From the NCBI GenBank assembly GCA_020634855.1, contig JACKAU010000003.1:496001-560000 (forward strand): a stretch of 64,000 nucleotides of DNA. Reading direction: 5' to 3'. Origin of the DNA: Anaerolineales bacterium (GTDB taxonomy: Bacteria; Chloroflexota; Anaerolineae; 4572-78; J111). A model generated the notes under the pieces. That model worked only from the letters and a program-made list of their open reading frames with translations, did no database searches and had not been told where the DNA came from. This document shows, piece after piece, positions 37,372-46,866 of the stretch (the stretch's first letter is position 1; the number at the start of each line of letters is the position of its first letter). The position numbers and the translations under genes were made by a program.

Positions 37372-40300
37372 TGAGTCTATCTAATCCACTGGGTCCGCAG
37401 CGAGTCAAGCGGCCTCGAACCCGTACCAATACGGAGTTTTTTGTGGCCGGGGGGACGCTGTCGCCCAATGTTCCTTCTTACGTTAAACGCGACGCCGATG
37501 ACGAGTTGTTCAACTTGGGGTTGGGCGGTCAATTTTGTTATGTGTTGACCACCCGCCAGATGGGCAAGTCGAGTTTAATGATTCGCACCGCCCGCCGGCT
37601 GCAAACCGAAGGCATCCAAACCGCCATCATCGACCTCACCGAAATGGGTACCAATGTCGCCGATACCTGGTACTTGGACCTACTGACCGAAATCGCTGAT
37701 GAACTTGACCTGGACACCGACCCCGAAGAGTGGTGGCAAGAGCGCGCCTCACTAGGCCATGTGCGCCGTTTTACCAATTTTCTGCGCGATGTCGTGTTGA
37801 CCGAAATCGAGGACCAGATCGTTATTTTCATCGACGAAATCGACACCACTCTCAGCCTGCCCTTTTCCGATGACTTTTTCACCGCCATTCGGGCCACCTA
37901 CAATGCCCGCGCCAAAGACCCGGCATTTGCTCGCCTGAGCTTCATTCTCATCGGCGTGGCCTCGCCGCCCGATCTGATCAAAGACCCTAGCCGCACGCCT
38001 TTTAACATCGGCCAGGGCATTAAGCTCGATGATTTCAGCCTATCCAGCGCCGGTGTGCTCAAAAACCGGCTGGAAGATATCTACCCCGGCCAGGGCGAAG
38101 CCATTTTCCGGCGAGTCTTTTACTGGACGCACGGCCACCCCTATTTAACTCAAAAGATATGTCAGGCGATTGCCAAATCTGAGCAAGCCGCCTGGCCAGA
38201 CGAAGCTATCGATCAACTCACCGAACGTCTATTCCTGTCTGAGGAAGCGCGCAAAGAGACGAACCTACAATTTGTTCAAGACAGCCTTCAGGGGCATCCC
38301 CTCAAGCGGCGCCTGCTCATTTTATACCGCCAAATTTATGAGGGCGATCAAATTGAAGAAGACGAGCGGTCGCTGGAACAGAATCAACTCAAGCTGTCCG
38401 GGGTGATCCAGTCGGAGGACGGCCGGCTTAAAGTTCGTTGCGAAATTTACCGGCGGGTATTTGATCGAAATTGGATCAAAGCCAACCTGCCGGTTGATAT
38501 CGATGCCTCGGAATTTTTTGTAGTCGGCGGCACGGTTCGCACCGACTCGCCGTCTTATGTCAAACGGCCGGCCGATGACGAGTTGTTCAACCTGGCTCTG
38601 GGTGGGCGATTCTGTTACGTTTTGACCCCTCGCCAGATGGGCAAATCGAGCTTGATGATGCGCACCGCCCGTCGCTTGCAACACCAAGATGTTCGCACTG
38701 CCATCATCGACCTGACCAACATCGGCCTGGTTACGGTCGATCAGTGGTATCTGAGCCTGCTGTCCGATCTCAAGAGCGCGCTCAATCTGTCGATTGACGT
38801 GACCGCTTGGTGGCAGGAGAACATCGCCCTCGGCCCGGTTTCCAGTTTTACCAAATTTTTGCAAAACGTGGTTTTGACTCAAATCAAAGGTCAGGTCGTC
38901 ATCTTCATTGATGAGATTGACACCACCCTCAGTCTGCCTTTTTCCGATGACTTTTTCGCCGCTATCCGCGCGATTTACAACGGCCGGGCGCGAACGCCGG
39001 AATTTCGGCGGCTGACGTTTGTGCTGTTCGGTGTGGCCACGCCGTCCGATTTGATCAAGGATCGAACCCGGGCCCCATTCAACATCGGTGAAGGCATCGA
39101 TCTGGACGATTTCAACCGCAGCGATACCCAGGCCCTTCAACGCGGCTTGGAAGATATTCTTCCCGGCCAGGGCGAAGCCATTCTATCACGCATATATTAT
39201 TGGACCAGCGGCCATCCGTACCTGACCCAAAAACTCTGTCTAGGGGTGGCTGCCGATCTAACGACGGGTACCTGGACCGACGAGAAAATCGACGAATTGG
39301 TGGGCAAGCTGTTTTTATCAGAAGAGGCCCGCAAAGAGCCAAACCTCCAATTCATTCAGGATACTATCCAAAACAGCCCGCACCGCCCCCAACTTTTGTC
39401 TCTCTATCGGCGCGTTTACACTAAACAGATGGTCCCGGAAGATGAGCGATCACTGGAGCAGAACCAACTCAAACTGGTCGGATTAGTCACGGTCAGCAAC
39501 GGCATGCTCAAAATCCGCAACGAGATTTACCGCCGCGTGTTTGATCAGGACTGGATTGGGGCCAACACGCCGGTCGATTGGACTCGTCGCTTGGCCATTA
39601 GCTCAACCGTGCTGGCTATTTTGCTGGTGATTGCTGTCGGCGTTGTCGTTTTTTGGCAGAACCGCCAGGACCGGGCGCAAAATTTGATGGATGAATTTAG
39701 AAGCACCACCGAGGTCGATCAGCGGGTGGCCAGTTTAGCCGGGTTGTATGACCTCCCCGGTTTCGAGGATCAGGTGCAGCAGCTTTTTTACGAAGACCTA
39801 ACCCCCGAAGAACGGTTAGCTCTGTTTCAGCAGGCCAATTTGGCCGAAGTCGGCCCGCAACTGATCACGGTGATTCAGGGGCTTCACGCCGACCTACTCA
39901 ATAACGAGCGCGACAATGCCCTGCTGCAGGCCATGCTCCAGCCGCTTGAAAAGTTGGATACGGACCCCAGAGCGGTCAACTTGAAGGTTGGCATCGAACA
40001 GTGGTTGAACGGGCGCGCCCTATATAACAATGATCAATACCAGCGAGCCGTTGAAGAGTATACGGTCGGCATCCGGCTCAACGACCGCAACCCCGGCCTC
40101 TATTTTGACCGAGGCATAGCGGAGGTGGCTTTAGGCCACTTAGATGAGGCCATTACCGATTTTGAGACCGCGTTAAGCATCGATCAAAGCCGCCGCAATC
40201 GGATCGAGCAAGCGATCCTGAACGATCCGGACCTGTACGATACGGTCATCGCTCAAGGTACGGCCAATCCGGCCGTGGTGGCGCTGGTGCCATCGCCGAC

Positions 40301-41318
40301 CAGCACCGCGACCCCAACCAACACGCCAACCAGTACGCCCACGGCCAGCCCCACCTTAACAGCAACGCCAACGCCAACGGCCACTCCTACCAGAATAGTG
40401 GTCGCGGTCGGGCCGACCAACACTCCGGTCATCCGGGTTTTGCTGCCCACCGCTACCCCAACTCCCATCCCCTCTTTGACGCCGACGCCAACCAATACCC
40501 CTCGACCGGCTGAGGTAGTTTATGTCCAGAGCAGCGGGCAAAACCACGATCTAGGCATGGTCAGCTCCATTGGAGAGCTAATTAGCGAGAACATCCACGT
40601 CTTAGCCGCCGCCCCCGCCTGGTCGCCCGATGGCGCCCGGCTGGCTTTCTACGGCGAGCCGGAAATCAACAAATTAGGCGGTATTTACGCCGACGGCAGC
40701 GGGATTTGGTTCCTCAATGTGGTCACCGGCCAGGTGACCCAATTTGAAAAAATCGATCACGTGAAAAATATGAATTGGTCGCCGGACGGTATCAAGCTCG
40801 CCGCTGAGATCGGCCCGGAGGGGGTGCCCCACCAGGTTTATGTGTACGATACCCGCGACGGCAAAGAGATCAGCCGCTTCCCCGGCGAGCAGCCGACCTG
40901 GAGTCCGGACAGCCAGGAGTTGGTCATTAAATCCTGCAACCCCGAATGCGGTTTATGGAAATTCGGCTTTGACGGCGGCGGCGGCAAATATCTAACCCGC
41001 GACAGCACCGACAGCTACCCCTCCTGGTCTTCGACCGGCGAGTATATCGTCTTCACCTCCCGCGCCCGAACCGGCGATTGGGAAATCTACACCCTCCACG
41101 TTGCCGACGGACGGATCACCCGTCTGACCAACCGCCCCGGCACCGACACCACTCCCATCTTTAGCCCCGACGGCCTCGAAATCTACTTCCGCTCCGACGC
41201 CTTCGGCCAGGGCTGGCAAATCCGGGCCATGTCCGTCGAAGGTACCAATGAGCGCATCGTCCGCGACAACGTCGGCCCCAGCGACGATTGGGGCCTGGCC
41301 CGGCCGGCGGTGTATTAG
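37371..41318 (+). CDS. Tandem AAA-like NTPases - TM - TPR - propeller membrane protein
   Basis: 1315 residues. The ATG at 37371 shares a base with the previous stop (TGATG). Two AAA-like NTPase domains (PF14516 type) lie at about 20-370 and 380-730. Each has FVAGGTL/FVVGGTV, a Walker A of TTRQMGKSSLM or TPRQMGKSSLM (about 61 and 421), a Walker B of IFIDEIDTTLSLPFSDDFF (about 153 and 511), and a winged-helix end (DERSLEQNQLKL...IYRRVFD). One membrane helix spans 741-762. After it come TPR-like helices (about 860-945), a Thr/Pro linker (970-1045) and a TolB/WD40-like propeller (1075-1310, with WSPDG, FSPDG and related repeats). N-in/C-out topology would place the NTPases inside and the propeller outside. 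Probably works with the kinase-TIR-AAA protein. Confidence 0.88.
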   Translation: MSLSNPLGPQRVKRPRTRTNTEFFVAGGTLSPNVPSYVKRDADDELFNLGLGGQFCYVLTTRQMGKSSLMIRTARRLQTEGIQTAIIDLTEMGTNVADTWYLDLLTEIADELDLDTDPEEWWQERASLGHVRRFTNFLRDVVLTEIEDQIVIFIDEIDTTLSLPFSDDFFTAIRATYNARAKDPAFARLSFILIGVASPPDLIKDPSRTPFNIGQGIKLDDFSLSSAGVLKNRLEDIYPGQGEAIFRRVFYWTHGHPYLTQKICQAIAKSEQAAWPDEAIDQLTERLFLSEEARKETNLQFVQDSLQGHPLKRRLLILYRQIYEGDQIEEDERSLEQNQLKLSGVIQSEDGRLKVRCEIYRRVFDRNWIKANLPVDIDASEFFVVGGTVRTDSPSYVKRPADDELFNLALGGRFCYVLTPRQMGKSSLMMRTARRLQHQDVRTAIIDLTNIGLVTVDQWYLSLLSDLKSALNLSIDVTAWWQENIALGPVSSFTKFLQNVVLTQIKGQVVIFIDEIDTTLSLPFSDDFFAAIRAIYNGRARTPEFRRLTFVLFGVATPSDLIKDRTRAPFNIGEGIDLDDFNRSDTQALQRGLEDILPGQGEAILSRIYYWTSGHPYLTQKLCLGVAADLTTGTWTDEKIDELVGKLFLSEEARKEPNLQFIQDTIQNSPHRPQLLSLYRRVYTKQMVPEDERSLEQNQLKLVGLVTVSNGMLKIRNEIYRRVFDQDWIGANTPVDWTRRLAISSTVLAILLVIAVGVVVFWQNRQDRAQNLMDEFRSTTEVDQRVASLAGLYDLPGFEDQVQQLFYEDLTPEERLALFQQANLAEVGPQLITVIQGLHADLLNNERDNALLQAMLQPLEKLDTDPRAVNLKVGIEQWLNGRALYNNDQYQRAVEEYTVGIRLNDRNPGLYFDRGIAEVALGHLDEAITDFETALSIDQSRRNRIEQAILNDPDLYDTVIAQGTANPAVVALVPSPTSTATPTNTPTSTPTASPTLTATPTPTATPTRIVVAVGPTNTPVIRVLLPTATPTPIPSLTPTPTNTPRPAEVVYVQSSGQNHDLGMVSSIGELISENIHVLAAAPAWSPDGARLAFYGEPEINKLGGIYADGSGIWFLNVVTGQVTQFEKIDHVKNMNWSPDGIKLAAEIGPEGVPHQVYVYDTRDGKEISRFPGEQPTWSPDSQELVIKSCNPECGLWKFGFDGGGGKYLTRDSTDSYPSWSSTGEYIVFTSRARTGDWEIYTLHVADGRITRLTNRPGTDTTPIFSPDGLEIYFRSDAFGQGWQIRAMSVEGTNERIVRDNVGPSDDWGLARPAVY

Positions 41319-41401
41319 CAAAGCGACCCCGCCCCAAATTGGACAAATTGTTCCATCAGGCTCAAAATAGAGCGCATATTTTTACCCAATCGTGAGTTTG
41401 C

Positions 41402-43402
41402 ATGTCTCGAATGAAATCCAACATCGCAACCATCCCGCTCCTACTGGTTGCGATTGCTTTTGCGCTCAATTTACATGGCTTGGCCGCCGACAGCTTTTGG
41501 GGCGATGAGATCCTGACCGCCGGTTTCGCCACCCAACCTTTCGCCCAACTCATCGAGACCACCGCCGGCGACATCCATCCGCCGCTCTACTATCTCGTCG
41601 CTGGCGCTTTCACCAAATTCACCGTGCCCCTTGGCGCTATATCTGACCCCAACCAAGTCTCCGATTGGCTGTGGCGATTTCCGTCGGCGGCGGCCGTGGT
41701 GCTGACGGTGGCGGTGACGTACCGCCTGGCTTTGGTGGTGGGGAGAGAGGCTAAGACTGAGGCGAAGAAAAACAGATTGATACTTTCAACTGCCAACTCC
41801 CCAACCAACCAACTCCCCAACCAACCAACTCCCCAACCAACCAACTCCCCAACTCCACAAACTCCCCAACTCCACAAACTCCACGAACTCGCCATTACGG
41901 CCATGCTGCTGCTTACCCTGGCCCCGATTGCGATCAAGTACGGTCAAGAAGCCCGGATGCACGCGCTGTTCATGTTTCTGTCAGCCCTTTCAACCTGGCT
42001 CTTTTTTCGAGCGATGGACCGGCCACGTCAATGGTTTCGCTGGCTGCTTTTTGGCTTGGCTACCGCCGCCAATATCTACACGATGTACTTCGGCTTCCTC
42101 ATTCTCACCGCCCAGGCCGCCTATCTCTTTTTCGCCATTCTTCATTCTAAATTCTCAATTCCGAAATTCTCTATTCGCCCGCGTTTGCTTGGTTTCACCG
42201 CTTCTGTCCTGCTCGCCTTTATTCTCTACCTCCCTTGGTGGCCGGTTCTGTTCGATATTTTACGCCGGCGAGCCGCCGTCGGGGCCATTGAAGGCGGGGT
42301 CGGCCGGCCGCTCGATTTTGTGGTCGGAGTGGTGCAGGCGCTCGGCCCTGCGCCCGATGCCATCGCCTGGACGTTTTTGGCGCTGTTTGGCCTGGGACTC
42401 TTTTTTCTAGCGCGCCGCGATTGGCCCATGGCCGGCTTTGCGGCGGTGTGGCTGGCGCTGCCGGCGGCGCTGCCGATTATGCTGGGCGACCCTCGGGCGC
42501 TGCAATTTCGCTATGCCTTTGTCCTACCTATTTATCTAACCGTCGTAGCCTATGGCCTCATCGAGTTGGGCGAGCGATTGGCGCCTCAGTCGGCCAGACT
42601 GCGGTTCGGCACAACTTCGATATACCTGATCTGGCTAGCGGCCACGCTCTCTTTTTTAGCCGCGCTCCAAATTTTCGCTCAGGTCAAACCCGACTGGCGC
42701 GGCGCGGCGGCTTATCTCGATCAACATACACGCCCGGTTGATCTCATTCTGATCGGCCCGTTGTGGGATGAAGGTCGCTTTATCGATTACTATTATCGCG
42801 GGCAGGCTCAACTTTTGACACCAGCGGCAATGGTGACTAATATTGAGCGTCGCACGGAAGAATTACGGGCGCATGGGGGGCGCGTTTGGGCGGTCAACCG
42901 CTTTGCACCGGGCGAGACGGCGGCGGCTAAAAATGTCAAGTTTGACGGCGTCGTCATCTCTGAGCCGCTGCTGCCGGTGTATGAACCGGAACTGCTCAAA
43001 CAGGGTGCGATCAGTCTGGCAAGTCAGGCTACGGAGGCCGCCTATCCGTGGGCGGCTGAAGCGCAGCCGCAAGGCGTGCTCGATCCCGATCCCCGCACGG
43101 CTCGGGCGGCGGCGCTGTTGGCGTTAGGCGATACGCTGATGGCTGCCGGCCAACCGACCGAGGCCATAGAACCTTATCAAATCGCCGTTGATATTTTTCC
43201 CGGTTGGGTTAATGGCTTTTTAGCTTTGGCCAGGGCCAACCAGGCGGCTGGCAACGTCCCGGCCGCGGTTGAAGCCTTCCAGCAGGCGGTGGCCTTCAAT
43301 ACCCGTTGGCAGGGTCCGGCAGCCGACGAGGCGCTCCATTTGTCTCGATCAGGCCAATGGCAAACTGCTCTCGAAAAATATCATCAAATTGTGGAAGATT
43401 AA
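41402..43402 (+). CDS. GT39-family glycosyltransferase with C-terminal TPR repeats
   Basis: 666 residues. The first external loop has LAADSFWGDEILTAGFA and DIHPPLYYLVAGAF, the typical active-site loop of ArnT/GT39-like enzymes (DE pair plus HPPLYY). About ten membrane segments follow to residue 440, then an external domain (PDWRGAAAYLDQHTRPVDLILIGP). Residues 566-666 are TPR-like (AALLALGDTLMAAGQPTEAIEPYQIAVDIFPGW...), which is unusual in this family and replaces the beta-sandwiches of the other enzymes here. Repeat-coded linkers lie at about 130-162 and 243-258. It probably belongs with the flippase-like and GT2 genes that follow within 12 bases and by overlap. Confidence 0.87.
   Translation: MSRMKSNIATIPLLLVAIAFALNLHGLAADSFWGDEILTAGFATQPFAQLIETTAGDIHPPLYYLVAGAFTKFTVPLGAISDPNQVSDWLWRFPSAAAVVLTVAVTYRLALVVGREAKTEAKKNRLILSTANSPTNQLPNQPTPQPTNSPTPQTPQLHKLHELAITAMLLLTLAPIAIKYGQEARMHALFMFLSALSTWLFFRAMDRPRQWFRWLLFGLATAANIYTMYFGFLILTAQAAYLFFAILHSKFSIPKFSIRPRLLGFTASVLLAFILYLPWWPVLFDILRRRAAVGAIEGGVGRPLDFVVGVVQALGPAPDAIAWTFLALFGLGLFFLARRDWPMAGFAAVWLALPAALPIMLGDPRALQFRYAFVLPIYLTVVAYGLIELGERLAPQSARLRFGTTSIYLIWLAATLSFLAALQIFAQVKPDWRGAAAYLDQHTRPVDLILIGPLWDEGRFIDYYYRGQAQLLTPAAMVTNIERRTEELRAHGGRVWAVNRFAPGETAAAKNVKFDGVVISEPLLPVYEPELLKQGAISLASQATEAAYPWAAEAQPQGVLDPDPRTARAAALLALGDTLMAAGQPTEAIEPYQIAVDIFPGWVNGFLALARANQAAGNVPAAVEAFQQAVAFNTRWQGPAADEALHLSRSGQWQTALEKYHQIVED
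41795..41888. repeat. In-gene CCAACCAA / CTCCCCAA repeat tract
   Basis: Encodes SPTNQLPNQPTPQPTNSPTPQTPQLHKLHEL, a loop between membrane segments of the GT39-TPR protein. Confidence 0.85.
42133..42176. repeat. In-gene ATTCTTC / AATTCTC heptamer repeat
   Basis: Encodes ILHSKFSIPKFSI between membrane segments of the GT39-TPR protein. Same family as 5708-5800. Confidence 0.75.
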
Positions 43403-43413
43403 GAGTTTAGGTT

Positions 43414-44370
43414 ATGAATCGTAAACAATGGATAAACGTTTTAAAGGTGGTAGTGAGCATTGTTTTGCTCGCTATTATTTTTAGTACGATTGATGTCAGG
43501 GCGTTACTTTTTACTCTGCAGAACGCCCATCCGACCTGGTTGGCAGCGGCGCTGGTGATGATGATCCTGGGGGTCGTGATCCGAGCCTTTCGCTGGCAGA
43601 TTCTGCTTACGGCTATTGGTGTGCCTGTACCGTTGGGCGAACTAACGGCCATCTATTTTATCGGCTTCCTGTTCAATAATTTGCTGCCCAGCGGCCTGGG
43701 CGGTGATGCAATGCGCATGGTCGAACTCAACAAGCACAGCCCGCGCGTTTCGGACACGGTCACTAGTGTGGTGGTTGATCGCTTTTTGGGATTGTTTGCG
43801 TTACAAGCCATCGCCCTAGTGGCATTGCTAACCAATTGGGGCGCCGTCCCTAATGGCGTAGCTTACTTTACCATCGTTATCTTTTTGGGCGGATTGGTTG
43901 GCGGGCTGCTGTTGATCAATCGTCCGCTGTATACCAATTTACGTCAAAAAATTGGCCTATTTCGACGGCTGACCGACATCAAATTTATTAACAGTACGTT
44001 TGAGTCATTTCACCGATACCCCTTACCGGCGCTCGGTCAATCGTTCCTGGTATCCATTATTTTTAATTTTGTTCATATCACGATGTACGCCTTTATCGGC
44101 TTTTCACTGGACGCGCCCGTTAACCTGGCTCAATATGCCGTGATTGTACCGATCACCTCCTTACTGTTGCTGGTGCCGATCAGCTTTGCCGGCCTGGGGG
44201 TGCGCGAAGAGGCATTTCGACAACTTTACGGTCAAATCGGCGTAGCGCCGGAGGTAGCGGTGGCGTTTTCTCTGCTGGTCCATATCATCGGCAATATTTG
44301 CACCGGACTTATCGGCGGCGTGATTTATTTACTCCGCGGGGCACAGAATGTTGTATCAGAAGAACAATGA
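43414..44370 (+). CDS. Flippase-like / lysylphosphatidylglycerol-synthase-TM (UPF0104/YbhN) family protein
   Basis: 318 residues with about eight membrane segments. FRWQILLTAIGVPVPLGELTAIYFIGFLFNNLLPSGLGGDAMRM and VVVDRFLGLFALQ are the usual marks of the family, as is PISFAGLGVREEAF near the C-terminus. Members are integral membrane proteins often next to GT2 and GT39 genes, thought to help move lipid-linked sugars or to be regulators; the exact role is not settled. The gene starts 11 bases after the GT39-TPR gene and overlaps the next by 23 bases, so the three form an operon. Confidence 0.9.
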   Translation: MNRKQWINVLKVVVSIVLLAIIFSTIDVRALLFTLQNAHPTWLAAALVMMILGVVIRAFRWQILLTAIGVPVPLGELTAIYFIGFLFNNLLPSGLGGDAMRMVELNKHSPRVSDTVTSVVVDRFLGLFALQAIALVALLTNWGAVPNGVAYFTIVIFLGGLVGGLLLINRPLYTNLRQKIGLFRRLTDIKFINSTFESFHRYPLPALGQSFLVSIIFNFVHITMYAFIGFSLDAPVNLAQYAVIVPITSLLLLVPISFAGLGVREEAFRQLYGQIGVAPEVAVAFSLLVHIIGNICTGLIGGVIYLLRGAQNVVSEEQ

Positions 44371-45367
44371 AACCGTTTTTGAAGACAATTTAGAAGAGCA
44401 AATTGAGATTAGCAAGCCGGAATTGAGCATCGTCCTCCCTATTTATAATGAGGTCGAAAGTATTCCGCACCTGCTTAACGAATTGGTTCCGGCGCTAGAA
44501 GCGACCGGCCATACCTTTGAGATGATCTGTGTCGATGACGGCAGCCGCGACGGCAGCTTTGCCGCGTTGACGAAGCTGCGGGATCAAGACGAGCGCATCC
44601 GCATTGTGCGCTTCCGGCGCAACTTCGGCCAGACCGCAGCTTTCGCCGCCGGCTTCGACCGAGCCGAGGGCGACATCGTCATCACGATGGACGCTGATTT
44701 ACAGAACGATCCCGCCGATATCCCTAAGCTGCTGGCCAAAATCGAAGAAGGGTACGATGTGGTCAGCGGCTGGCGGGTTGAGCGCTGGCAAGAGGGAGTC
44801 GCCTCACAAATCACTCGTAAAATCCCATCGATGACCGCCAATTGGCTCATTTCCACCGGAACCGGTGTTCACCTGCACGATTACGGCTGTGCGTTGAAGG
44901 CTTATCGTAAGGAAGTGGTCAAAGGGATCAACCTCTATGGCGACCTGCACCGCTTTATTCCGGCTATCGCCAGTTACTACGGGGTGACTGTGGCCGAAGT
45001 CCCGGTTCGCTATCGCTCCCGACAATTTGGCAGCAGCAAGTATGGCCTGGGGCGCATCGTCCGGGTGCTGCTCGATCTGCTGACGGTACGCTTTTTGCTC
45101 AACTATTCGACCCGCCCGATCCAAATTTTCGGACTGATGGGCTTGGGGTCTTTTGCTTTGGGTATTCTCATTGGCCTTTATTTGACCTTTATGAAACTGG
45201 TCTACCAGGTTAATTTAGCCGAACGCCCGTTGCTGCTGCTGGCTGTCCTACTAGTGATGATTGGCGTCCAGTTTGTCACGATGGGATTGTTGGGGGAGTT
45301 GATTGTCCGCACCTACCACGAGAGTCAGAATAAGCCCATCTATACGATTCGGGAAGAGTTGGGCTAG
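44348..45367 (+). CDS. GT2 polyprenyl-phosphate glycosyltransferase with two C-terminal membrane segments (GtrB/ArnC-like)
   Basis: 339 residues. Catalytic GT2 domain (25-250) with LSIVLPIYNEVESIPHLL, CVDDGSRDGS, metal motif TMDADLQNDP and LHDYGCALKAYRKEV. Two membrane helices follow (about 258-285 and 294-320), then a short cytoplasmic tail, as in GtrB and ArnC, which attach a sugar to undecaprenyl phosphate. Together with the flippase-like and GT39 genes directly upstream this makes a complete loading, moving and transferring set (inference). Overlaps the flippase-like gene by 23 bases. Confidence 0.92.
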   Translation: MLYQKNNETVFEDNLEEQIEISKPELSIVLPIYNEVESIPHLLNELVPALEATGHTFEMICVDDGSRDGSFAALTKLRDQDERIRIVRFRRNFGQTAAFAAGFDRAEGDIVITMDADLQNDPADIPKLLAKIEEGYDVVSGWRVERWQEGVASQITRKIPSMTANWLISTGTGVHLHDYGCALKAYRKEVVKGINLYGDLHRFIPAIASYYGVTVAEVPVRYRSRQFGSSKYGLGRIVRVLLDLLTVRFLLNYSTRPIQIFGLMGLGSFALGILIGLYLTFMKLVYQVNLAERPLLLLAVLLVMIGVQFVTMGLLGELIVRTYHESQNKPIYTIREELG

Positions 45368-45414
45368 TTTTACCGGTTAGCGAACCTGCTAAGAGAACCG
45401 GCAATGGAAATGTA

Positions 45415-45476
45415 TTGGAGCGACAAAGCTTGCTTTGTCATTCCCAATAGGTCAAAGTAAACTTTGACGCTCCAAA
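45415..45476. repeat. REP-like composite element (copy 4): two hairpins inside GGAGCG/CGCTCC ends
   Basis: The first hairpin has core GACAAAGC-TT-GCTTTGTC (45423-45440), the second GTCAAAGT-AA-ACTTTGAC (45451-45468), with TTGGAGCG on the left and CGCTCCAA on the right. It lies just upstream of cobT. Confidence 0.9.
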
Positions 45477-45514
45477 ATTGCTCCAAATTTGATGCCTGCA
45501 CAGGAGAATTCATT

Positions 45515-46564
45515 ATGCTTCACCAAACCATCCAAGCCATCCAACCCCTGAATCAGGCCGCGATGGACCAGGCTCTGGCTCGACAGGCAGAGTTAACCAA
45601 ACCGGCCGGCTCGCTGGGCCGGCTGGAAAGCTTATCCGTACAAATTGCCGGAATGACTGGTCAAATCAACCCGTCGCTTACCAATCGAGCGGTCATTGTG
45701 GCCGCCGGTGATCATGGCATAACGGCTGAAGGCGTCAGCGCCTTTCCGTCGGCGGTGACGCCGCAGATGGTGTTGAACTTTCTCAACGGTGGGGCCGCCA
45801 TTAACGTTTTGGCGCGGCAGGCCGGAGCGCGAGTCATTGTACTCGATGCCGGGGTAGCGGCCGAGCTGCCGACACACCCCAACTTAATCAATGCCAAAGT
45901 GGCATTGGGAACAAATAACAGCGCGATTGGCCCGGCCATGACCCGCGACCAGGCGGTGCAGGCGGTTGAGGCCGGCATCAAGGTCGTCACCGAGGAGTGC
46001 CAAAATGGCCTACAATTAGTCGGCACGGGCGATATGGGCATCGGCAACACCACTCCATCGAGCGCCATCTGTGCGGTGATGACCCAAACCGACGTGGCCG
46101 ACGTCACCGGCCGAGGCACCGGCATCGACTACCCCCGCTGGCAGCACAAAGTCGAAGTCATTAATCGGGCCATCGCTGTCAACCAGCCGGATGCCAACGA
46201 TCCGCTTGATGTCCTTGCAAAAGTCGGCGGCTTTGAAATCGGGGCGATTGCCGGGATCATTTTAGGAGCAGCGGCTCACCGCGTACCGGTACTGATCGAT
46301 GGGTTCATCTCAACCGCCGGGGCATTGATTGCCGCCGGTCTGGCCCCTTTGAGCCGGGATTATATGATCGCCGCTCACCGTTCGGTTGAACCGGGCCATC
46401 AGATTATGCAAAAGCACCTGGATTTGCAGCCTATTTTTCATCTGGATTTGCGCCTGGGCGAAGGCACCGGGGCAGCGCTGGCTATGCCGGTGGTTGCTTC
46501 TGCCGTAGCCACTCTCAACCAAATGGCCACCTTTTCCGATGCGAATGTGAGTGGTAAGCTGTAA
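45515..46564 (+). CDS. cobT: Nicotinate-nucleotide--dimethylbenzimidazole phosphoribosyltransferase
   Basis: 349 residues from the ATG at 45515, which has AGGAGA eight bases upstream; an in-frame start at 45464 would fall inside the REP-like element. The enzyme makes alpha-ribazole phosphate, the lower-ligand part of cobalamin. Family marks: TKPAGSLGRLESLSVQIAGM near the N-terminus, VIVAAGDHGITAEGVSAFP, the loop TGDMGIGNTTPSSAI, GRGTGID and the C-terminal HLDLRLGEGTGAALAMPVV with the catalytic Glu. Full length. It lies upstream of a cobalamin riboswitch and cobN on the same strand, so it appears to be expressed separately from cobN. Confidence 0.95.
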   Translation: MLHQTIQAIQPLNQAAMDQALARQAELTKPAGSLGRLESLSVQIAGMTGQINPSLTNRAVIVAAGDHGITAEGVSAFPSAVTPQMVLNFLNGGAAINVLARQAGARVIVLDAGVAAELPTHPNLINAKVALGTNNSAIGPAMTRDQAVQAVEAGIKVVTEECQNGLQLVGTGDMGIGNTTPSSAICAVMTQTDVADVTGRGTGIDYPRWQHKVEVINRAIAVNQPDANDPLDVLAKVGGFEIGAIAGIILGAAAHRVPVLIDGFISTAGALIAAGLAPLSRDYMIAAHRSVEPGHQIMQKHLDLQPIFHLDLRLGEGTGAALAMPVVASAVATLNQMATFSDANVSGKL

Positions 46565-46640
46565 GTTTGCCAACATGAGAACAGAATTTACAGAATAGTC
46601 GAATAAAAAAATCAAGATTAGCAGTAGTGTTCGGTTTTTC

Positions 46641-46806
46641 TCAGAACTGAGCGCGCACAAGGTTGTGTGGGGGAAGTCCGGTGGAAGTCCGGCGCTGTCC
46701 CGCAACGGTAAGGCAAGGCCATTCGTCTGATTTTCGAGGCCGGCCAAGCCCGACACCCCACTACTGCGTCGTCTCGTCACCCTCTACGCGGATAGGCGGC
46801 CGGGAC
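46641..46806 (+). ncRNA. Cobalamin riboswitch
   Basis: The conserved core is plain: GGGGGAAGTCCGGTGGAAG from 46670, then GTCCGGCGCTGTCCCGCAAC and GGTAA to about 46712, matching the cobalamin aptamer pattern. A B12-box-like AAGCCCGACACCCCA lies at 46746-46760, and CCTCTACGCGGATAGG follows at 46781. Ends are approximate. A strong terminator follows at 46830, so adenosylcobalamin binding should stop transcription before cobN. Confidence 0.92.
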
Positions 46807-46829
46807 AAAGCAAACCAATGCAATGTCCT

Positions 46830-46866
46830 GAGTCTACCCTCACCGGTAGACTCTTTTTTTCTCTTT
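46830..46866 (+). terminator. Intrinsic terminator of the riboswitch
   Basis: GAGTCTACC (46830-46838) pairs with GGTAGACTC (46845-46853) with a six-base loop, followed by seven T and more pyrimidines. It lies 130 bases before the cobN start, as expected for transcription attenuation. Confidence 0.9.

Noticed and set aside
40253..40495. A minus-strand frame rich in Val and Gly
   Set aside because: It is the complement of the Thr/Pro linker coding region of the 37371-41318 gene.
45464..45514. N-terminal extension of CobT
   Set aside because: The extra 17 codons lie in the REP-like element, and the ATG at 45515 has its own AGGAGA.
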